The notes below the pieces were generated by a model. That model was not told the DNA's origin, searched no databases, and saw only the letters and a list, made by a program, of their open reading frames with translations. A DNA stretch of 64,000 nt, taken from Inia geoffrensis. Its lineage: Eukaryota; Chordata; Mammalia; Artiodactyla; Iniidae. Location: contig CM070903.1 in assembly GCA_036417435.1 (NCBI GenBank), positions 92,463,001-92,527,000 of the forward strand. Reading direction: 5' to 3'. Position numbers and translations under genes: made by a program. Shown piece by piece: positions 10,130 through 23,155 of the stretch; the first letter of the stretch is position 1, and each line of letters opens with the position of its first letter.

Positions 10130-10385
10130 TAGAAGCAGCAACACGTAGTAGCCAAAAGCAGTGTATTCTGGAGTCAGACTACCTGGGTTCAATTACAGAC
10201 TCTACCACTTAGAAGCCATGCCATCTTGGGCAAGTTTCTTAAGCTCTCTAGACCGCAATTTCCTCATTTATAAAATGAGGATGATGACTGAACTTACCTC
10301 ACAGGGCTGTTGTGATGATTAAAAGGGTAAATATACGTGAAACATTTAAAGATGCTTGGTACATTGTTAGCATTCAGTAGATTTT
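10130..10385 (+). repeat. MIR SINE
   Basis: It shows the MIR landmarks in order: 'tctggagtcagac', 'cctgggttcaa', 'ttgggcaagtttctta', 'cctcatttataaaatg', 'aggatga' and 'ttgtgatgattaaa'. This is an ancient mammalian tRNA-derived SINE. Confidence 0.9.
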
Positions 10386-10404
10386 TTATTGCTATTATTC
10401 ATAC

Positions 10405-10545
10405 AATTAATTTGACAAATATTTATTGAGTATGTAGTATGATCCAGGTACTGTGGTAAGCGTGGGATTACGTGGTTGCCACATACAAGGCCCTGTATTA
10501 AGCTCTATGAGGAATAAACAGACAGTTCAGAAAATGACTCTGCCT
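10405..10545. repeat. Old interspersed repeat ('acaaatatttattgag' type)
   Basis: The segment 'gacaaatatttattgagt' followed by a 'ccaggtactgtggtaagc'-like stretch is a familiar pattern of old mammalian LINE-derived repeats. I cannot fix the family or strand. Confidence 0.4.
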
Positions 10546-10797
10546 TAGTATGTATATTAGCTATCTATTGCTGTATAGCTTAAACAGCAAATCTCTCATT
10601 TCTGCTTATTTACATGTATGAACTATAAAAGCAGTGAATTCTACTAATTAATACTCTCTAGTTCTTTCTCAATAATCAACTGGCAATAATTTTTACCACT
10701 ACGACTATGGTAGTAATTCTGGTTCTGTTAGAATATACTGTGTGGTTCATATTGTCTTGGCTGCTTCTTGCCTCAAGGCCCTTTTAATTAATCAGAT

Positions 10798-11007
10798 TTT
10801 TTTTTTTTTTTTTTGTGGTACGCGGGCCTCTCACTGTTGTGGCCTCTCCCGTTGCAGAGCACAGACTCCGGATGCGCAGGCTCAGCGGCCATGGCTCACA
10901 GGCCCAGCGGCTCCACGGCATGTGGGATCTTCCCAGACCAGGGCACGAACCCGTGGTCCCCTGCATCGGCAGGCGGACTCTCAACCACTGCACCACCAGG
11001 GAAGCCC
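10798..11007 (-). mobile_element. CHR-type SINE (short form), reverse strand
   Basis: A T-run tail is followed on the minus strand by the full body and head. The 9-bp direct repeat taatcagat at 10789-10797 and 11008-11016 marks the insertion site. Confidence 0.94.
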
Positions 11008-11016
11008 TAATCAGAT

Positions 11017-13060
11017 ATTCTTACTCTTTGCTTATGTAGGGAAGCAAAATTTGCCACCCCAAAATATACCTCTTTGGCATAAGGATTAATTTAGGGTGAT
11101 TATTCTTAAGGAACAGAAGACTCGGGAAGTTTGTCTTGTTACCCCCTTAATTGCCAGAGAAAATTTATATAAAGGGCTTGTTCCTGGAATAGAGCTCTCA
11201 CCAGAGGTATTTGCAAATCATCAGGGCTAGGAGTGGTAGGGGAAACTTGGCAGGGCTTACAGATCAGGGTCCACTCAGTGTCTATGCAGGGTCCAGTGAA
11301 CATTTGTTTACCAAATATTTGTGTTTCTGTCTCCACGTGAATTGCCTTCCTCCCCTCTCTGAAGTTCTAAACCACTATCCCCAGCATCTTCTTTTGTCTT
11401 TAGCTGAAAATGGTATTTAAGGTGAGGATTTTGGCCATTTTATCGATTTACTCAGTTTTCCTGGGTCTCCCATGTATACATGCTATTATCAACTGTTTGA
11501 TTTTCTCCTGTTAATCTGTCTCATATCAATTTAATTCTTAGACAAGCTAGAAGGGCTTATAAAAGAAGAGAAAAAATTTCTTCCTCCTCAGCACCTATGT
11601 ATCTTGGTAGTAGCTGAGCAATTCAGTCACTTTTTCCTCTCTTGCCTGAGTGCACTGTGGCTGTATTTATGCTCTCTGAGAGCCTGTCTCTGACTAAGGA
11701 ATTCTCTCCATGATATCACCAACTGCATTCTTCTTTTTACTATAAATGGCAAATAGTCCTGTTCTTTGTATTCTCTTAGTTACTATAATGATAATTTTAT
11801 GTTTTGAATGTGAGTTGGTAAAAGGCCTTTGTTGGTGTCCTCAACTCTCCTAATTTTACTGAAGACATTGATTTTGTATTCATTTGAGCAGTTGTCCTGG
11901 AATTTTATATTAGAAAATTTGAAGAGTACCCTCAATCTGGGAAGATGCTTTGTTTCCTTGATTAATTTAACTGCATCATTATAAGTTAGGTTTTGTTTCT
12001 TTGGTTCTTCCATTAACAAAAGTGTGAGTGGAGATGTATCCTTCAGCCTTACACTTTGTACAAAAATAAAGTTTGAAATCATGCATTGTCAATTAATAGG
12101 AATTATTCATACTCCCACTGCTAAATTATAGTGCCTACCAATTTGTTTGTACAATGAAACATCATTGTTATCATCAGGTTTATTTTCCACAGGAAATTAA
12201 ACATAAGCAGGAAATGCAGTGTTCCTTTTTCTCATTATGTAAAAGGAAAAAAAAAATGAGCCTCTCAGGCTTCATCTGGGTCATGTTGAACAGATCATGG
12301 CCAAGAACAGAATCTAGTGTCACACCAAGTCACATATCTTCATAACCAGGAGGACATTTTGACTATGGTCACTGAATGACCATTCATTCACTAATCTGAT
12401 TAATCTGTCAAGCTCTAAGCTCCTATTTCATAATCTTACTTTTGAGTATATTAAGAGAAAACATTGATGTGTACAAGTAGATCACATTAGTATAAATGAA
12501 GGCCCCCCCCAAATCAACTTTTATTCAGAAGCGTAAGAAAAAGAAAACACAAAAAGGAAAAAAAGATGTTACTGATAAATGTCACTCAAATTCCCTCAAT
12601 TTACTAGTAAATTTGATTCTTGCTTTATCTACCTTAAAACGTAAATAAATCCTCAATACTAGATTCCTTTTTGAAATCATACACATATTTATATTCTGTA
12701 TTCATTTCTGACTTCAGCCATAAAAGATATAAGATAGTTTATATCTATAATGCAAATATATAGGTTATTATCTATTATATAGAATTTATTTACTATAATT
12801 TCTTTAAATAGAGAGTTCCTTATGATTATTTATATAATATTAAATGGCAAAAATGATACATAAGCAACTCCTCCATAAAACAGGTTAACAAAATCTTCTG
12901 AATTAAAAAAATACAGTCACTAAACCAGCTTTGGTAATCATTCCCAAAGTAATACAATTCCATATCTATATTATACCTTGTAAATGGATCTTAATAGATA
13001 TGAACATGTAGCTTCAATATGCCATAGAAAACTTTACTGACCCTATGACAGGTGTGAAAC
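11017..13060. other. Unrecognised non-coding DNA
   Basis: There is no gene, paired splice site with coding flanks, or repeat I can name. Base composition is AT-rich from about 12100 onward. Confidence 0.5.
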
Positions 13061-13069
13061 TTTGTGATA

Positions 13070-13900
13070 TTTCATTCTTATAAAAATTTTACTGTGGAAA
13101 ATGTCAATGTATAAACAGGTAAAAAGAACAGGACAATAAAACTCCAGGCAGCCATCGCCCAGCTTTAAAAACTCACCAGTTTGGGGGCATTCTCTTTTTC
13201 ATCTACACCCCACCTAACAGGATTATTTTGAAGTAAATCCCACATATTCTTTTACTTCAGTTTAAGTATTTCATGGTATGTATCATTAAATAGAAAGACT
13301 TTTTCTATATTATATCTGCAATACTATTATGCCACTATGAAAAATTTAAGATTATCCCTAATATCAACTTGTTTTTTTCTTAACTGTTATTTTGACTCAG
13401 TCAGAATCATGGAGTCCAGTTAGGCCCACACATTGCATTGGGCTGATAGATCATTTGTCTCTTTCATCTTATAGGTAGCCCTCCCTCTCTTAATTCCCTA
13501 TGATTTATTTTTGGAGAATCTGGTCATTTGTTTTATAGAGCTTTTCACAGTATGGATCTTGCTGCTTCTATCCTCATGCTATCATTTAAAACACTTGCTT
13601 CTGTGCTCCCTGTAACCTGATAGTTAAATCCAGAGTCCTGATCGGGTCAGATTCTGAGTTTTTACAAGTACACTTCACAGGTGTAGAATTCCATCATGAG
13701 GCACATAGTGTCTGTTTCTCTCTATTCCTCTTCTCCTCCCATTCTTTCTTATTAATGTCCACTGTTGCTTAGTGCCTAGGTTCATTAACTCATTGGGGGA
13801 TTACAAAATCGTAATATTTTAATTCTATCATTCTTTCTTCATGTATTAGCTAGAGTACTTCTACAAAGAAAAAGTGTTCCTGTGGCACAATGTTTTATAG
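13070..13900. repeat. Old interspersed repeat, LINE-derived (family uncertain)
   Basis: Segments such as 'aggattattttgaagtaaat', 'cacacattgcattgggctga' and 'gattaca..tattagctagagtacttctac' recur, in related form, in a widespread old mammalian repeat that I associate with L1M-type 3' ends. The family and strand assignment is from memory of the pattern and is uncertain. Confidence 0.4.
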
Positions 13901-16747
13901 GAAAGTTAGGTTAAATGCTTAAGTATTTCTTCTATTTACCCATATTCAGACTGATGAATTGGTTCTCTAGCAACCTCTGATGGTCCCCAACAGATTTATA
14001 TTTTAATATCACTATGCATTCAAGGATTGTTTCACTTTTGAATATGTGAAACTCATTCAAATTTAGTTATCTTAGAGTAAAAAAAATTAAACCAAGACCA
14101 TACCTTCGGTTGAAAAAGATAACAAAACAATAAAATTAAAATTCTAGAAGATTTTCCCAATATACTGAACGTATAGTTTGTGTTAAAAAGCAGACATTCC
14201 CCAGTTTTTAGAAAGCTAATAGTACTAATAAATGGGCAATACAGAAGAATAATATAATCCCACTAAGTTTTATTTCCGAAGATCTACAATGTTTTGTCTT
14301 CTTACTATGTGCCAACATCTATGCCAAACCCTTTGTGTGATCTATCCTGCAGAATACTCACAACTTTATAAAGAATAGATTATTACTAACACTTGCACTT
14401 GAGAATATCTAGCCTTATTAGAAAGGCTGAATGATGCCTAATATTATACTTATGCCCTGTTTAACCTTGGGCCCCTGAAATCCCTAGGGGATCTGTGAAT
14501 GGCTCCAGGAGATCCACCATCATTCTGAATTTATCTGTGTGCATGCACATTTTTCTAGAGGGACTCCGTATAATTTTAAGCAAATTTTGAAAGGAAACCA
14601 TAATCTCCCAAAAGTCAAGAATCAATGCAATACCTGGGTTGATCAACAAGCGTTTGATGAAGACATTGAGAACTGAGAATCTAGTTGATTTTATTTGTGC
14701 AAACATTCCACATATCTACCTGATATTAGAGGCAGTAGCTAGCCACCTTCCTTTGGATATATTTTTCTAATGTGCATGACTTTATATCTAAAAACTCACA
14801 GAACCTCAAATGTATCTTCTACCCAAGTTGGAAGATGTTTTTCTGATGCCAAATAAGACTTAGTCATAGACATTGCTAGACGTTATGTAATCTAGACTTG
14901 AAGTCCCAGTAGGTATGCATCTGTTAATGCCATGAAATACAAAAATCTGTTGCATTTAATTATGAAAGAAATTCTTAAAACTGTTTCAGAAAATAAAGAT
15001 GTCTAAGGAAAACATAATCATCATTAAAATATAAAGATGTCAAATAAACACGATTCAGTTTAATATACGCACTTGACAAGAATACCAGGCATAAACATAA
15101 GACTGATTTCTCTCACGATCCCTAACAATGAATTCCATGATAGACACACAAGTCTGCTGGTGATTTTCTCACATAACTTTTTTACATTACTCATATCAAC
15201 TTTAGTCAGTTTCAACAATATTATTGGTGCTATCTGAACTGTTTTTCAATGAACTGGCCATTTTTTAGTTTAATTCTGTGTCCTTCATCCTATGCTCTAC
15301 CTCTAATTGTTAGAAATAAATCACAATATCAGATATTTGCTACTGATAGAATTTCAAAGGTACACTCAGTGCCAACTTATTGACAGTTTTAATACTGTAT
15401 TCGAAGTACAGATCATTCTTTTACTAACACACAAACCCACAACCCTTTTTGCCCTGATGGGTATTCTATTTCATTTCTGCTTAATGGTATTCTTCATCGC
15501 TCTGTTCATTACGATAATCATCCTGGAACCACTATAATGAAACACACTAAATGAATTGCTGCAGGGGACAGGTTACCAATATTTCTAATTAAAAATACTG
15601 TTGACCATAAGCTAATTAGAGTAAGCAACATTTTAGGCATGATACAGAAACTATAAAAATATAAATTACTAGGATTAAAGATAGTGTGTTAGTAGAAACT
15701 ATCAGGCTATATAAGGGATGTTTACATTGCATTAAAGATAATATTGGGTTGGATTCGTTTCAGTGGAATTTTATTTTATATTTTTAGTTATCTAATTCCT
15801 GGAAAAGACTACACTTGGCAGAGTCAGTATTTAGATCCAAGAAGGAATAGACACTGCATCCACAATCTTCACCCCTTTTTTTTCCCCCTTTGCCTCTGTA
15901 AGTTAAATGGAGAATTGAAATATTATCTCATTGATACAAGAAACGTTTAAACCTTCACTTAAATGACTCAAGTGAAGATTTTTTTTTTTCTGCTTGAATG
16001 AATCTATTTTGTTTTTGATGGAGATGTCATTGCTAATGTCCAGGGTGAGGGGTAATATAAGCAAATGAATGCTCACCTTTTTACATTTTTCTAGACAATA
16101 ACTGAATAAATCTTTCCTATTTTAACTTAATGTAATTCTAGAATATATTAAGTCTTAGTCTGGAAACCAAAAGTTAACCCTTTGGAAAACAGAAGGATGG
16201 AGGAAGGGCAATTCTGACCATAGAGGTCAGGTCAAAGAACAGGCCTTGTTTGTCAGGGGCATACTCTGTGACATCAAACACTAGCTCCAGGGAAGAGAAA
16301 AAATATTTCCTACAAGACACTAGGAAGAATATGTTTGTCTAAAGCTAAAATCAGAAGTCTTTAACTGAATTCTAAAGCAGAATGAAACATTTGAGATATA
16401 ACAGTGAACTCAGAACTATAGAGGAATATTTTCATTTTCAAAATAAGAAAACCAATAAATGAAGAAAACTTTGTTCTAATGAAACCACTATTTAGCTTCA
16501 TAGAACAAAAGTATATTTAAAGTTGGTGGAATAAAGATTTTCAAAGATTACTATGAATGAAAGAATTATTGAAAGAAAGGTAACATGTTGAATTCTCGAG
16601 ACAGGTAGCACAGTATTACTAAGGACAATGTACTAAACCACATGAAACAAATAAGAAGAAATATTAGTGACTGTCTGCATTTATGTAACCAAAAAATCAA
16701 TTACCTAACTATGGGAGAGTGGAATCAAGGTTGGGTAATAGTTCAGT
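13901..16747. other. Unrecognised AT-rich non-coding DNA
   Basis: No gene or named repeat can be supported. Short open frames, for example around 15307-15537, have no homology I recognise and no coding-like composition. Confidence 0.5.
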
Positions 16748-17649
16748 TAAAGGGGAAAGAAGGGCGGGGCCATGGCAAGAAGCCGGAAGCAGCCGAGGCC
16801 CCAGCTCAGGAGACACAGCGGGCGTTAAAGCTCTTGTGACATTATTCTTCACTGGGGCTATTGGGCTGACTTTTCTTATGCTGGGATGTGCCTTAGAGGA
16901 TTACGGTGTTTACTGACCCTTGTTTGTCCTGATATTCCACGTCATCTCTCCCATCCCCTATTTTATTGCCAAACGAGCAACACATGATGCCGATGCATCA
17001 AGCAGTGCCTGTCAGGAACTGGCTTATTTTTTCACTACCGGAATTGTTGTTTCTGCCTTTGGATTTCCTGTTATTCTTGCTAAGGTGGCTGTGATCAAAT
17101 GGGGAGCCTGTGGCCTGGTGCTGGCAGGAAATGCAGTGATTTTCCTTACAATTCAAGGCTTTTTTCCTTGTATTTGGAAGAGGAGATGATTTTAGCTGGG
17201 AGCAGTGGTAGCACGTGCTTTATTCTGAAAAAATGCATTTAATTTCTTAGAATTCATACTGTATGTATATGTGTGCACATGTGGCCTTTTACTATGAAAT
17301 TTAATATGCTGTTTTTTTATACCTTTGTAATCATGTTCACTTTAAGGAGGACTACATGGGGAAAAGGTTAGTTTTATTCCCAGCCAGTAGATCTCTCCAT
17401 TTACTCAAGTTGAATTATGTTATTTGTTTAGCTGTTCATAGAGTCCTGGTGCTCTCAGAAAATATGTTAAGACAGTCTCGTAGACACTCAGCACACTTCC
17501 TCACTCAGTGTGCTGCATCTCCACCTTTTCCCTGGGGATGTGCTTGAGTGGGCACATAGCGCTGGGGCTGTCTCAGCTCTGCCCAGGACTTCCAAGATAT
17601 ACCTGTGGCCCAGAGAGACAGAGGCGGCTCCCTCTTTATGTTGCAGACT

Positions 17650-17814
17650 CTTGCTTCTCCAAGTGTGGTCCATAGACCAAGAGCATCAGCATCTCGAAGC
17701 GTGGTCCATAGGCGCTTATTACAAATGCAGAGTCTGAGGCCCCACCCTCAACCTAATACATTCTGATGAGATCCCAAGTGAATCGCATGCACATTAAAGC
17801 GTGAGAAGTGCTGT
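17650..17814 (-). repeat. MER5A-like hAT DNA element within the LEPROT retrocopy
   Basis: The minus strand begins near the 'cagcacttctca' terminal repeat type and contains the MER5A landmarks 'attaaagcgtgagaagtgct', 'gaggccccacc' and 'aagtgtggtccata' as read on plus. It lies inside the retrocopy, so it was probably carried in the parental 3' UTR or inserted afterwards. Confidence 0.75.
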
Positions 17815-18402
17815 CATGAAGGAGGAAACATTGTCTTCCCCTTGGCTGAACCCCTTAGCCTCTCTGGGCATTAGCTGCTTGTAAAAACTGTTTCCCCTGC
17901 CTCTCATGTTGAGGCCTACTTCAGACTATCCTTGGTATTTGTGAAATGTCCAAACCTATAATTTATAGCCTGTTCCTCAAATTTGTGAAGTGTTCTCAGT
18001 AGGGAACAGCTATGGCTTCACATTGTCTGAAAGGCAGTGGTTGCCTTCACAGTGCTGGGGGGACGAATCCCCCACTGGGAGGCAGGGGAGGGAGGCTGGG
18101 CTGGAACTGGCCCCTGCTTTAGCAGGATGGGGAAGGATGGATAAGTAACGCTGTTTAATTTCCCTTCATAATCTGACATTTCTCCCCAGCTCCTTCCCTA
18201 TGCTGCTCCCCACACAACCTCACCAGCCCCTCCAGCCCCCCAAATACACACACTCCCAGCAGTTCCGATTTGCCCTAACTTCTTCATGGTTCGGCTTCTC
18301 ATTCCTACAGAGACGTGGAGCCAAGTAAGCAAGCAGAGGGTGAGCTGCTTTATCTTATTTACATGTGATATACTTATTGCCTTTCATGCCCTGTAGGACT
18401 TA

Positions 18403-18453
<51 letters not shown>
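18403..18453. repeat. (TA)n microsatellite
   Basis: About 25 uninterrupted TA units follow 'aaaaatata'. It lies in the 3' UTR part of the LEPROT retrocopy. Confidence 0.95.
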
Positions 18454-18457
<4 letters not shown>

Positions 18458-19422
18458 CACTTTATGCCACTTTTAAGTGAGTCATTGAGAATTCATGTCA
18501 CGCTGGGTCCTGTAATCATAGGTTTTCTAGATCAATTTTTTGTCCAAGACCTATCGAGAAAGGGAAATATGGGAACTAGAACCACGTGTAGAATACAAGC
18601 AATGACTTTAAAGCATTGTTAACGTGTGATAACTGACATACATTGAAAACACTGAAACCTTGAAGTTTGTAACTCCTTCATATTCTGTAATGATGCTGGG
18701 ATCAGAAGACAAGAGTAATACCTAAAAGGATAATGTGCAAAGTGATATTTTAGCCTTGTGCATGATTTTATGTTTTCAATGTACTATGTATGTATAGAAC
18801 TGTTAAAGTTGTTATTTCCAATATTTATATTAGAAAAATTATATAGACACTATAATTTTAACAAGAATTTTTAATAACACTTGCACTTACTGCATTGTAA
18901 TAAATTTCACTTTTAACAGAAAAGAAAAGTTTAATTTTAAGTTTTTATTCTGATGTCACCTTGCTTAAAAGGTAACAAAAATATGAAAACTTCTTGGTGT
19001 TCTGAAATGTGCGGTTGTGAGCAATACTCTATCCTGCATGAGAATAATAGCAATAAGTTGTAAGATACCATTTTGAATGTGTAGTTGACTTCTAACAGCT
19101 TTTCTTTTCCTAAGATGGAAATACTGTTTAATTTATACTAACTCTTGCAAAAGTGCCCTTGTTGCTTATACACATTTAAATAACCAAGGTAGCCTTAATG
19201 TGTAGCCTTAAAACATTGCCTCTTGATTGTATTTCCAGAATGATATAAAGTACTTGCATATAGAATATTGGTAGTTATTCCCTACTAATGGAATGGTTTA
19301 TCAAAGTGATAGATTATTGGATTTTCTATATGTCTGAAACAGAGGCATTTATTCTGCAGCACCTAAGTATCATTAAAGTAATAAATGTCAGTAGGGAAAA
19401 TAAATAAATAAAGGGGAAAGAA

Positions 19423-20890
19423 AATAAGCACTCTATGGATTATAGCTTCCCTCAGTGGGGAGGTGGTTAACACAAAGTGAATTATGGGAGTCTGAACAAG
19501 GGTGTTGGTTTCTCTTCACTCCTCCAGCTCAACTACTTTCAGGTTACTACCCTTGGTATTTTTACATTAATATAAAATAAAATTTTTAAATGATAGTAAT
19601 GGATTTAGTTGAGAAAGAGCTTCATGTTAAGCACTCCAGTTTTTGCAATTAATTAAAAATTAACTTGTTTGATTTTGTATTACTTATTTCAGTTGATAAT
19701 CTCTTAAAGTAGCACATCTACTTATTACACATATACATTATTTTTTATGCAGTACAAAAGATAACCTAGTTTTATTTTGGCAATGATCGCAGAGGAGTTA
19801 AAGTTTAACTTGACAAAATCATTACTGTTAAAAAAAGGGAAGCATTTGGTCTAATCAGAAGATTTTACAGAAAATAAATATTTCTTTCACAAATTCATCT
19901 CTTGATATATGCTGCATGGCAAAACAAAATTAAGTCAACAAACTTATAGCTTCTTAGGTACAAAACATTTTGAGAGCTACATCATAGTTAAAAAGAACTA
20001 TTGGAAGTCAACTCTTCATGGGCCTCACACTTCTGTATATCTTGTAAGCAGAAGCACTGACTGACTTTGTTCTGGGCTATCATTTCAAGAATGTTTTATA
20101 TAGTAAACAGACATGGAAAACAGAAACAGTATCTTTCTCTCAAGTTTAATGTTCCTCTTGGGTGACATAATGCATTGTGTGTGCTGATGTCACTTGTCCC
20201 TCTTCATGTCACCCTGAACAAATTGGAGACTGGGGAAGAGGCAAAGGAAAATGCTGATATTCTGGCTATTGCTATTGTGGTAAGTAATAGAGTTCTTTGT
20301 CTCTGACTGAGAAGGCCTGTGTCTTCTGCCAGCAACCATGAAACTGTGGCAGGCTTATTTGTTAGCTGGAAAGTAAGGTGGAATCCCAGACCCTTCACAG
20401 CTCTCAGGAACATATAAAACAGAACTGCTGCCTTTAAAAGGGGGTCAGTCTACTTAGGGAGAATACTGATGGAATAAATCAGAGCATACATATAAAAAAT
20501 AAAACATTTAATAGCACATAAAATTTGATCCAAAACATAGGAAATATTAATTCGAATGTGGTCTTCTGAATAAATTAATGTTAAAACTTTTAATTCTAAG
20601 ATGATTTACTTATAATAGTGATTCCTTTACTCAGTTATATAAATCTTTGGAGAGCTACTTATAGTGAAAGGCTACTGTCAAATGTACAGTCTTCTAATTA
20701 AAAGAAAAAAAAAAAAAGAACTCCATATTTTCTGAAACCACCTCCAAGGGAAGATAATATGTACATAATTAACCATAGCTTCTTACAAATACCTCTCCCA
20801 GGGCTGCTGGTATTTAAAATTCCACAAATTGAAAGCCATTTTCCATTAAAAAATAATAACCCTAGAAGACTATAATAAGAAAGATCAATA
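19423..20890. other. Unrecognised AT-rich non-coding DNA
   Basis: I see no gene or confident repeat. Poly-A stretches are short and no direct repeats stand out. Confidence 0.5.
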
Positions 20891-20891
20891 A

Positions 20892-21425
20892 TAACAAGTG
20901 TTGGCCTGGAGAAATTGGAATCATCGTATACTGCTGGTGGCAATGTAAAATTGCGCAGCCAGTTTGGAAAACAGTTTGAATGTTCTTCAAAAAGTTCAAA
21001 CATAAAATTGTTTTCATATAATCTACCAAATCTACTCCTGGTTATATATCCAAGAGAATTCAAAGCATGTATCCACACACAAAAAGACTTGTACATAAAT
21101 GTTAATATTAGCATTATTCATAATAGCCAAAAAGCAGGAAAAAAGTCTATCAATTAATGAATGGATAAACCAAATATGGGATGTCCACATAATGGGAAAT
21201 TATTTGGCAATAAAAAGGAATAAAATACTGATACATGCTACCACATGTAACAATGAAGCTTGAGATTATACTAAGTGAAAGAAACCAGTCACAAAAGACA
21301 ACATATTGTATTGATATTATTCTATTTATACATGCATTATATTGTATTGAACTATTCCATTTATATGAAATGCCCAGAATAGAGAAATCCATAGAATCAG
21401 AAAGTAAATTAGTAGTTGCAAGGTA
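20892..21425 (+). mobile_element. Old LINE-1 3' end fragment
   Basis: ORF2 C-terminal and 3' UTR landmarks are present, such as 'ctgctggtggcaatgtaaaa', 'attattcataatagccaa', 'aatgaatggataaacc' and 'agtgaaagaaaccagtcaca'. It has diverged more than the three long L1 copies in the window. Confidence 0.8.
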
Positions 21426-21439
21426 GCCTTCCCTGGCCC

Positions 21440-21760
21440 CTTTCCTAAAAAGTGGGTTAGTCTCTTCCTAAGTGACTCATAGCCTCTATATTTATCTCTA
21501 TTGTGTATTTTCTACGTGGTGCTACAAATGCCTTTAAGCAATTTGAGTACTGAGACTGTTTCATGTTATGCTGCTGAATCTTCAGTATTTAAAACCATTC
21601 ATTCATTCAATACATAGTTTTGAGTAGCTATTATATGTCAAGCAATAAGGACACAGCATAAACAAATCAAGATTTCTGCTTTGTGGAATTTATATTCTAA
21701 TAGGATACATAGTAAGTTCTCAACAAGGATTTGTTTAATAGAAGAATGAATGTGAAAAAT
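21440..21760 (+). repeat. Probable L2 fragment with an embedded old repeat
   Basis: The ends resemble an L2 3' region ('agtaagttctcaacaagga..tttgtt..gaatgaatg'). The middle, 'ttcattcattcaatacatag' onward, looks like another old repeat. Both are degraded. Confidence 0.45.
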
Positions 21761-22735
21761 ATTTTTTTAAATTTTAGAATCAACTGACAATCCATAAAAG
21801 AATACTACATTTACAATAAAATGCTAAATGGAAGTGAATTTTGTCTTTCTGTGTTTATACTTCTCAGGGTCTAACAGATTCAATAATAATTTTGACCAAC
21901 ACATGGATGTCAACCCTCTTACTAAATTTATTCCATCACACAGTATTAAAAGCATCATTCTAGATTTAATTAATCCCATTCACAAATAGTGATAAGAAGC
22001 ATTCAAGCCATTAAAATGAAAGTGATAACCCAGAGGCAAAATAAAAATCTACTTGGATTATCTGCATAATTAAACTTACATTACCTCTAAAATAACAAAA
22101 CATGTAGAGGGTGCATTCAGTACTTAGTTATAAAGCAATCTAGTTAGGGACTTAAAAACATCCTATTAAAATTAATTATAGCACTAACTGATTTAATGCA
22201 ATATGTAAAACCACAATTGTTTCAGCACTTATGGCATAATGATGCTTTAACTACAGTGAGTGAAGCCAACATATATACACAAGTCATTAAGTGCATTTTG
22301 TTAACTTGAAGGTAGTCATGATTAGCCATCTCTTATTTAGTAAAATAAGATTAGCATATTGGAATTATCAATTTTATTTTTCTGTAATCTGCTAAGATTG
22401 GGAATTCGATTAAATAAACTATATGGCTCTTTTAAATCTACAATCTATGATTCTATAAATTCAGTTGAGCTATTCTGACCTATATGTTTTCATGTTTTAG
22501 AAGTACATATTTTTTTAGGTTAGCATTTTTAGCACTTTCTTCTGCAGACCACTATTGTCCTACAAATATATTAAAAACTGGTTTATAGTGGGGAGGAGGG
22601 GAAGTCAAAGAAATTTGGGTAATATTAGATTTAAAAAGTTAAAGTGGTTAATTTATTGAATGATTTCTCAGATCCTCATCATCTGACAGATTCTCAAGTA
22701 GGGAAAAAGAGAGTATCCCGTTCAACTATAGGATC
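21761..22735. other. Unrecognised AT-rich non-coding DNA
   Basis: No feature can be supported here. A T run closes it at about 22738-22755. Confidence 0.5.
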
Positions 22736-22797
22736 CTTTTTTTTTTTTTTTTTTTCTTTTAAACATACCCATAGGCTTTCCACAAAACTCACTTTGG

Positions 22798-23145
22798 GGG
22801 GCTTCTCTGGTGGCACAGTGGTTAAGAATCCACCTGCCACTGCAGGGAACATGGGTTTGATCCCTGTATCAGGAAGATCCCACATGCTATGGAGCAACAA
22901 AGCCCATGCACAACTATTGAGCCTGCGCTCTATAGCCCGTAAGCACAAGTACTGAGACCGCATACCACAACTACTGAAGCCCGCATGCCTAGAGCCTGTT
23001 CTCCGCAACAAGAGAAGCCACTGCAGTGAGAAGCCCGTGCATCGCAACGAAGAATAGCCCCTGCTTGCTGCAACTAGAGAAAGCCTGCGAGCAGAAACAA
23101 GGATCCAACGCAGCCAAAAATTAATTAATTAATTTAAAAAAAACC
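22798..23145 (+). mobile_element. CHR-type SINE, long form
   Basis: The head 'ggcttctctggtggcaca' starts a body of about 340 bp that includes the extra 3' section seen in long CHR copies ('caactactgaagcccgc', 'gcaactagagaaagcc'), and the copy ends in an ATTA-rich tail. The target-site duplication is ctcactttgg at 22788-22797 and 23146-23155. It has diverged from the short copies, so it is an older subfamily. Confidence 0.93.
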
Positions 23146-23155
23146 CTCACTTTGG

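Larger units (their letters stand above)
16762..19408 (+). pseudogene. LEPROT: Processed pseudogene (retrocopy) of LEPROT, endospanin-1
   Basis: LEPROT encodes a 131-residue four-helix membrane protein of Golgi and endosomes that limits leptin and growth hormone receptor display. The coding equivalent spans 16815-17211, which is 396 bp plus one, matching 131 codons and a stop. It includes [40 protein letters not shown] and [17 protein letters not shown]. It is intronless and carries GC-rich 5' UTR from 16762 and a long 3' UTR. A perfect 14-bp target-site duplication, TAAAGGGGAAAGAA, lies at 16748-16761 and 19409-19422, and the 3' end is A-rich. Defects: the start ATG is ACA (16815-16817); Trp34 is TGA (16914-16916); one extra T in the run near 17160 shifts the frame, so the terminal codons and the TAG at 17209-17211 are out of frame. 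It resembles LEPROT rather than the paralogue LEPROTL1, for example in LEDYGVY. It cannot make the full protein. Confidence 0.95.

Noticed and set aside
16719..17189. Open frames with LEPROT homology as a functional LEPROT gene
   Set aside because: It has no introns, no start codon, an early stop at codon 34, a frameshift, and a target-site duplication around the whole unit, so it is a processed pseudogene.
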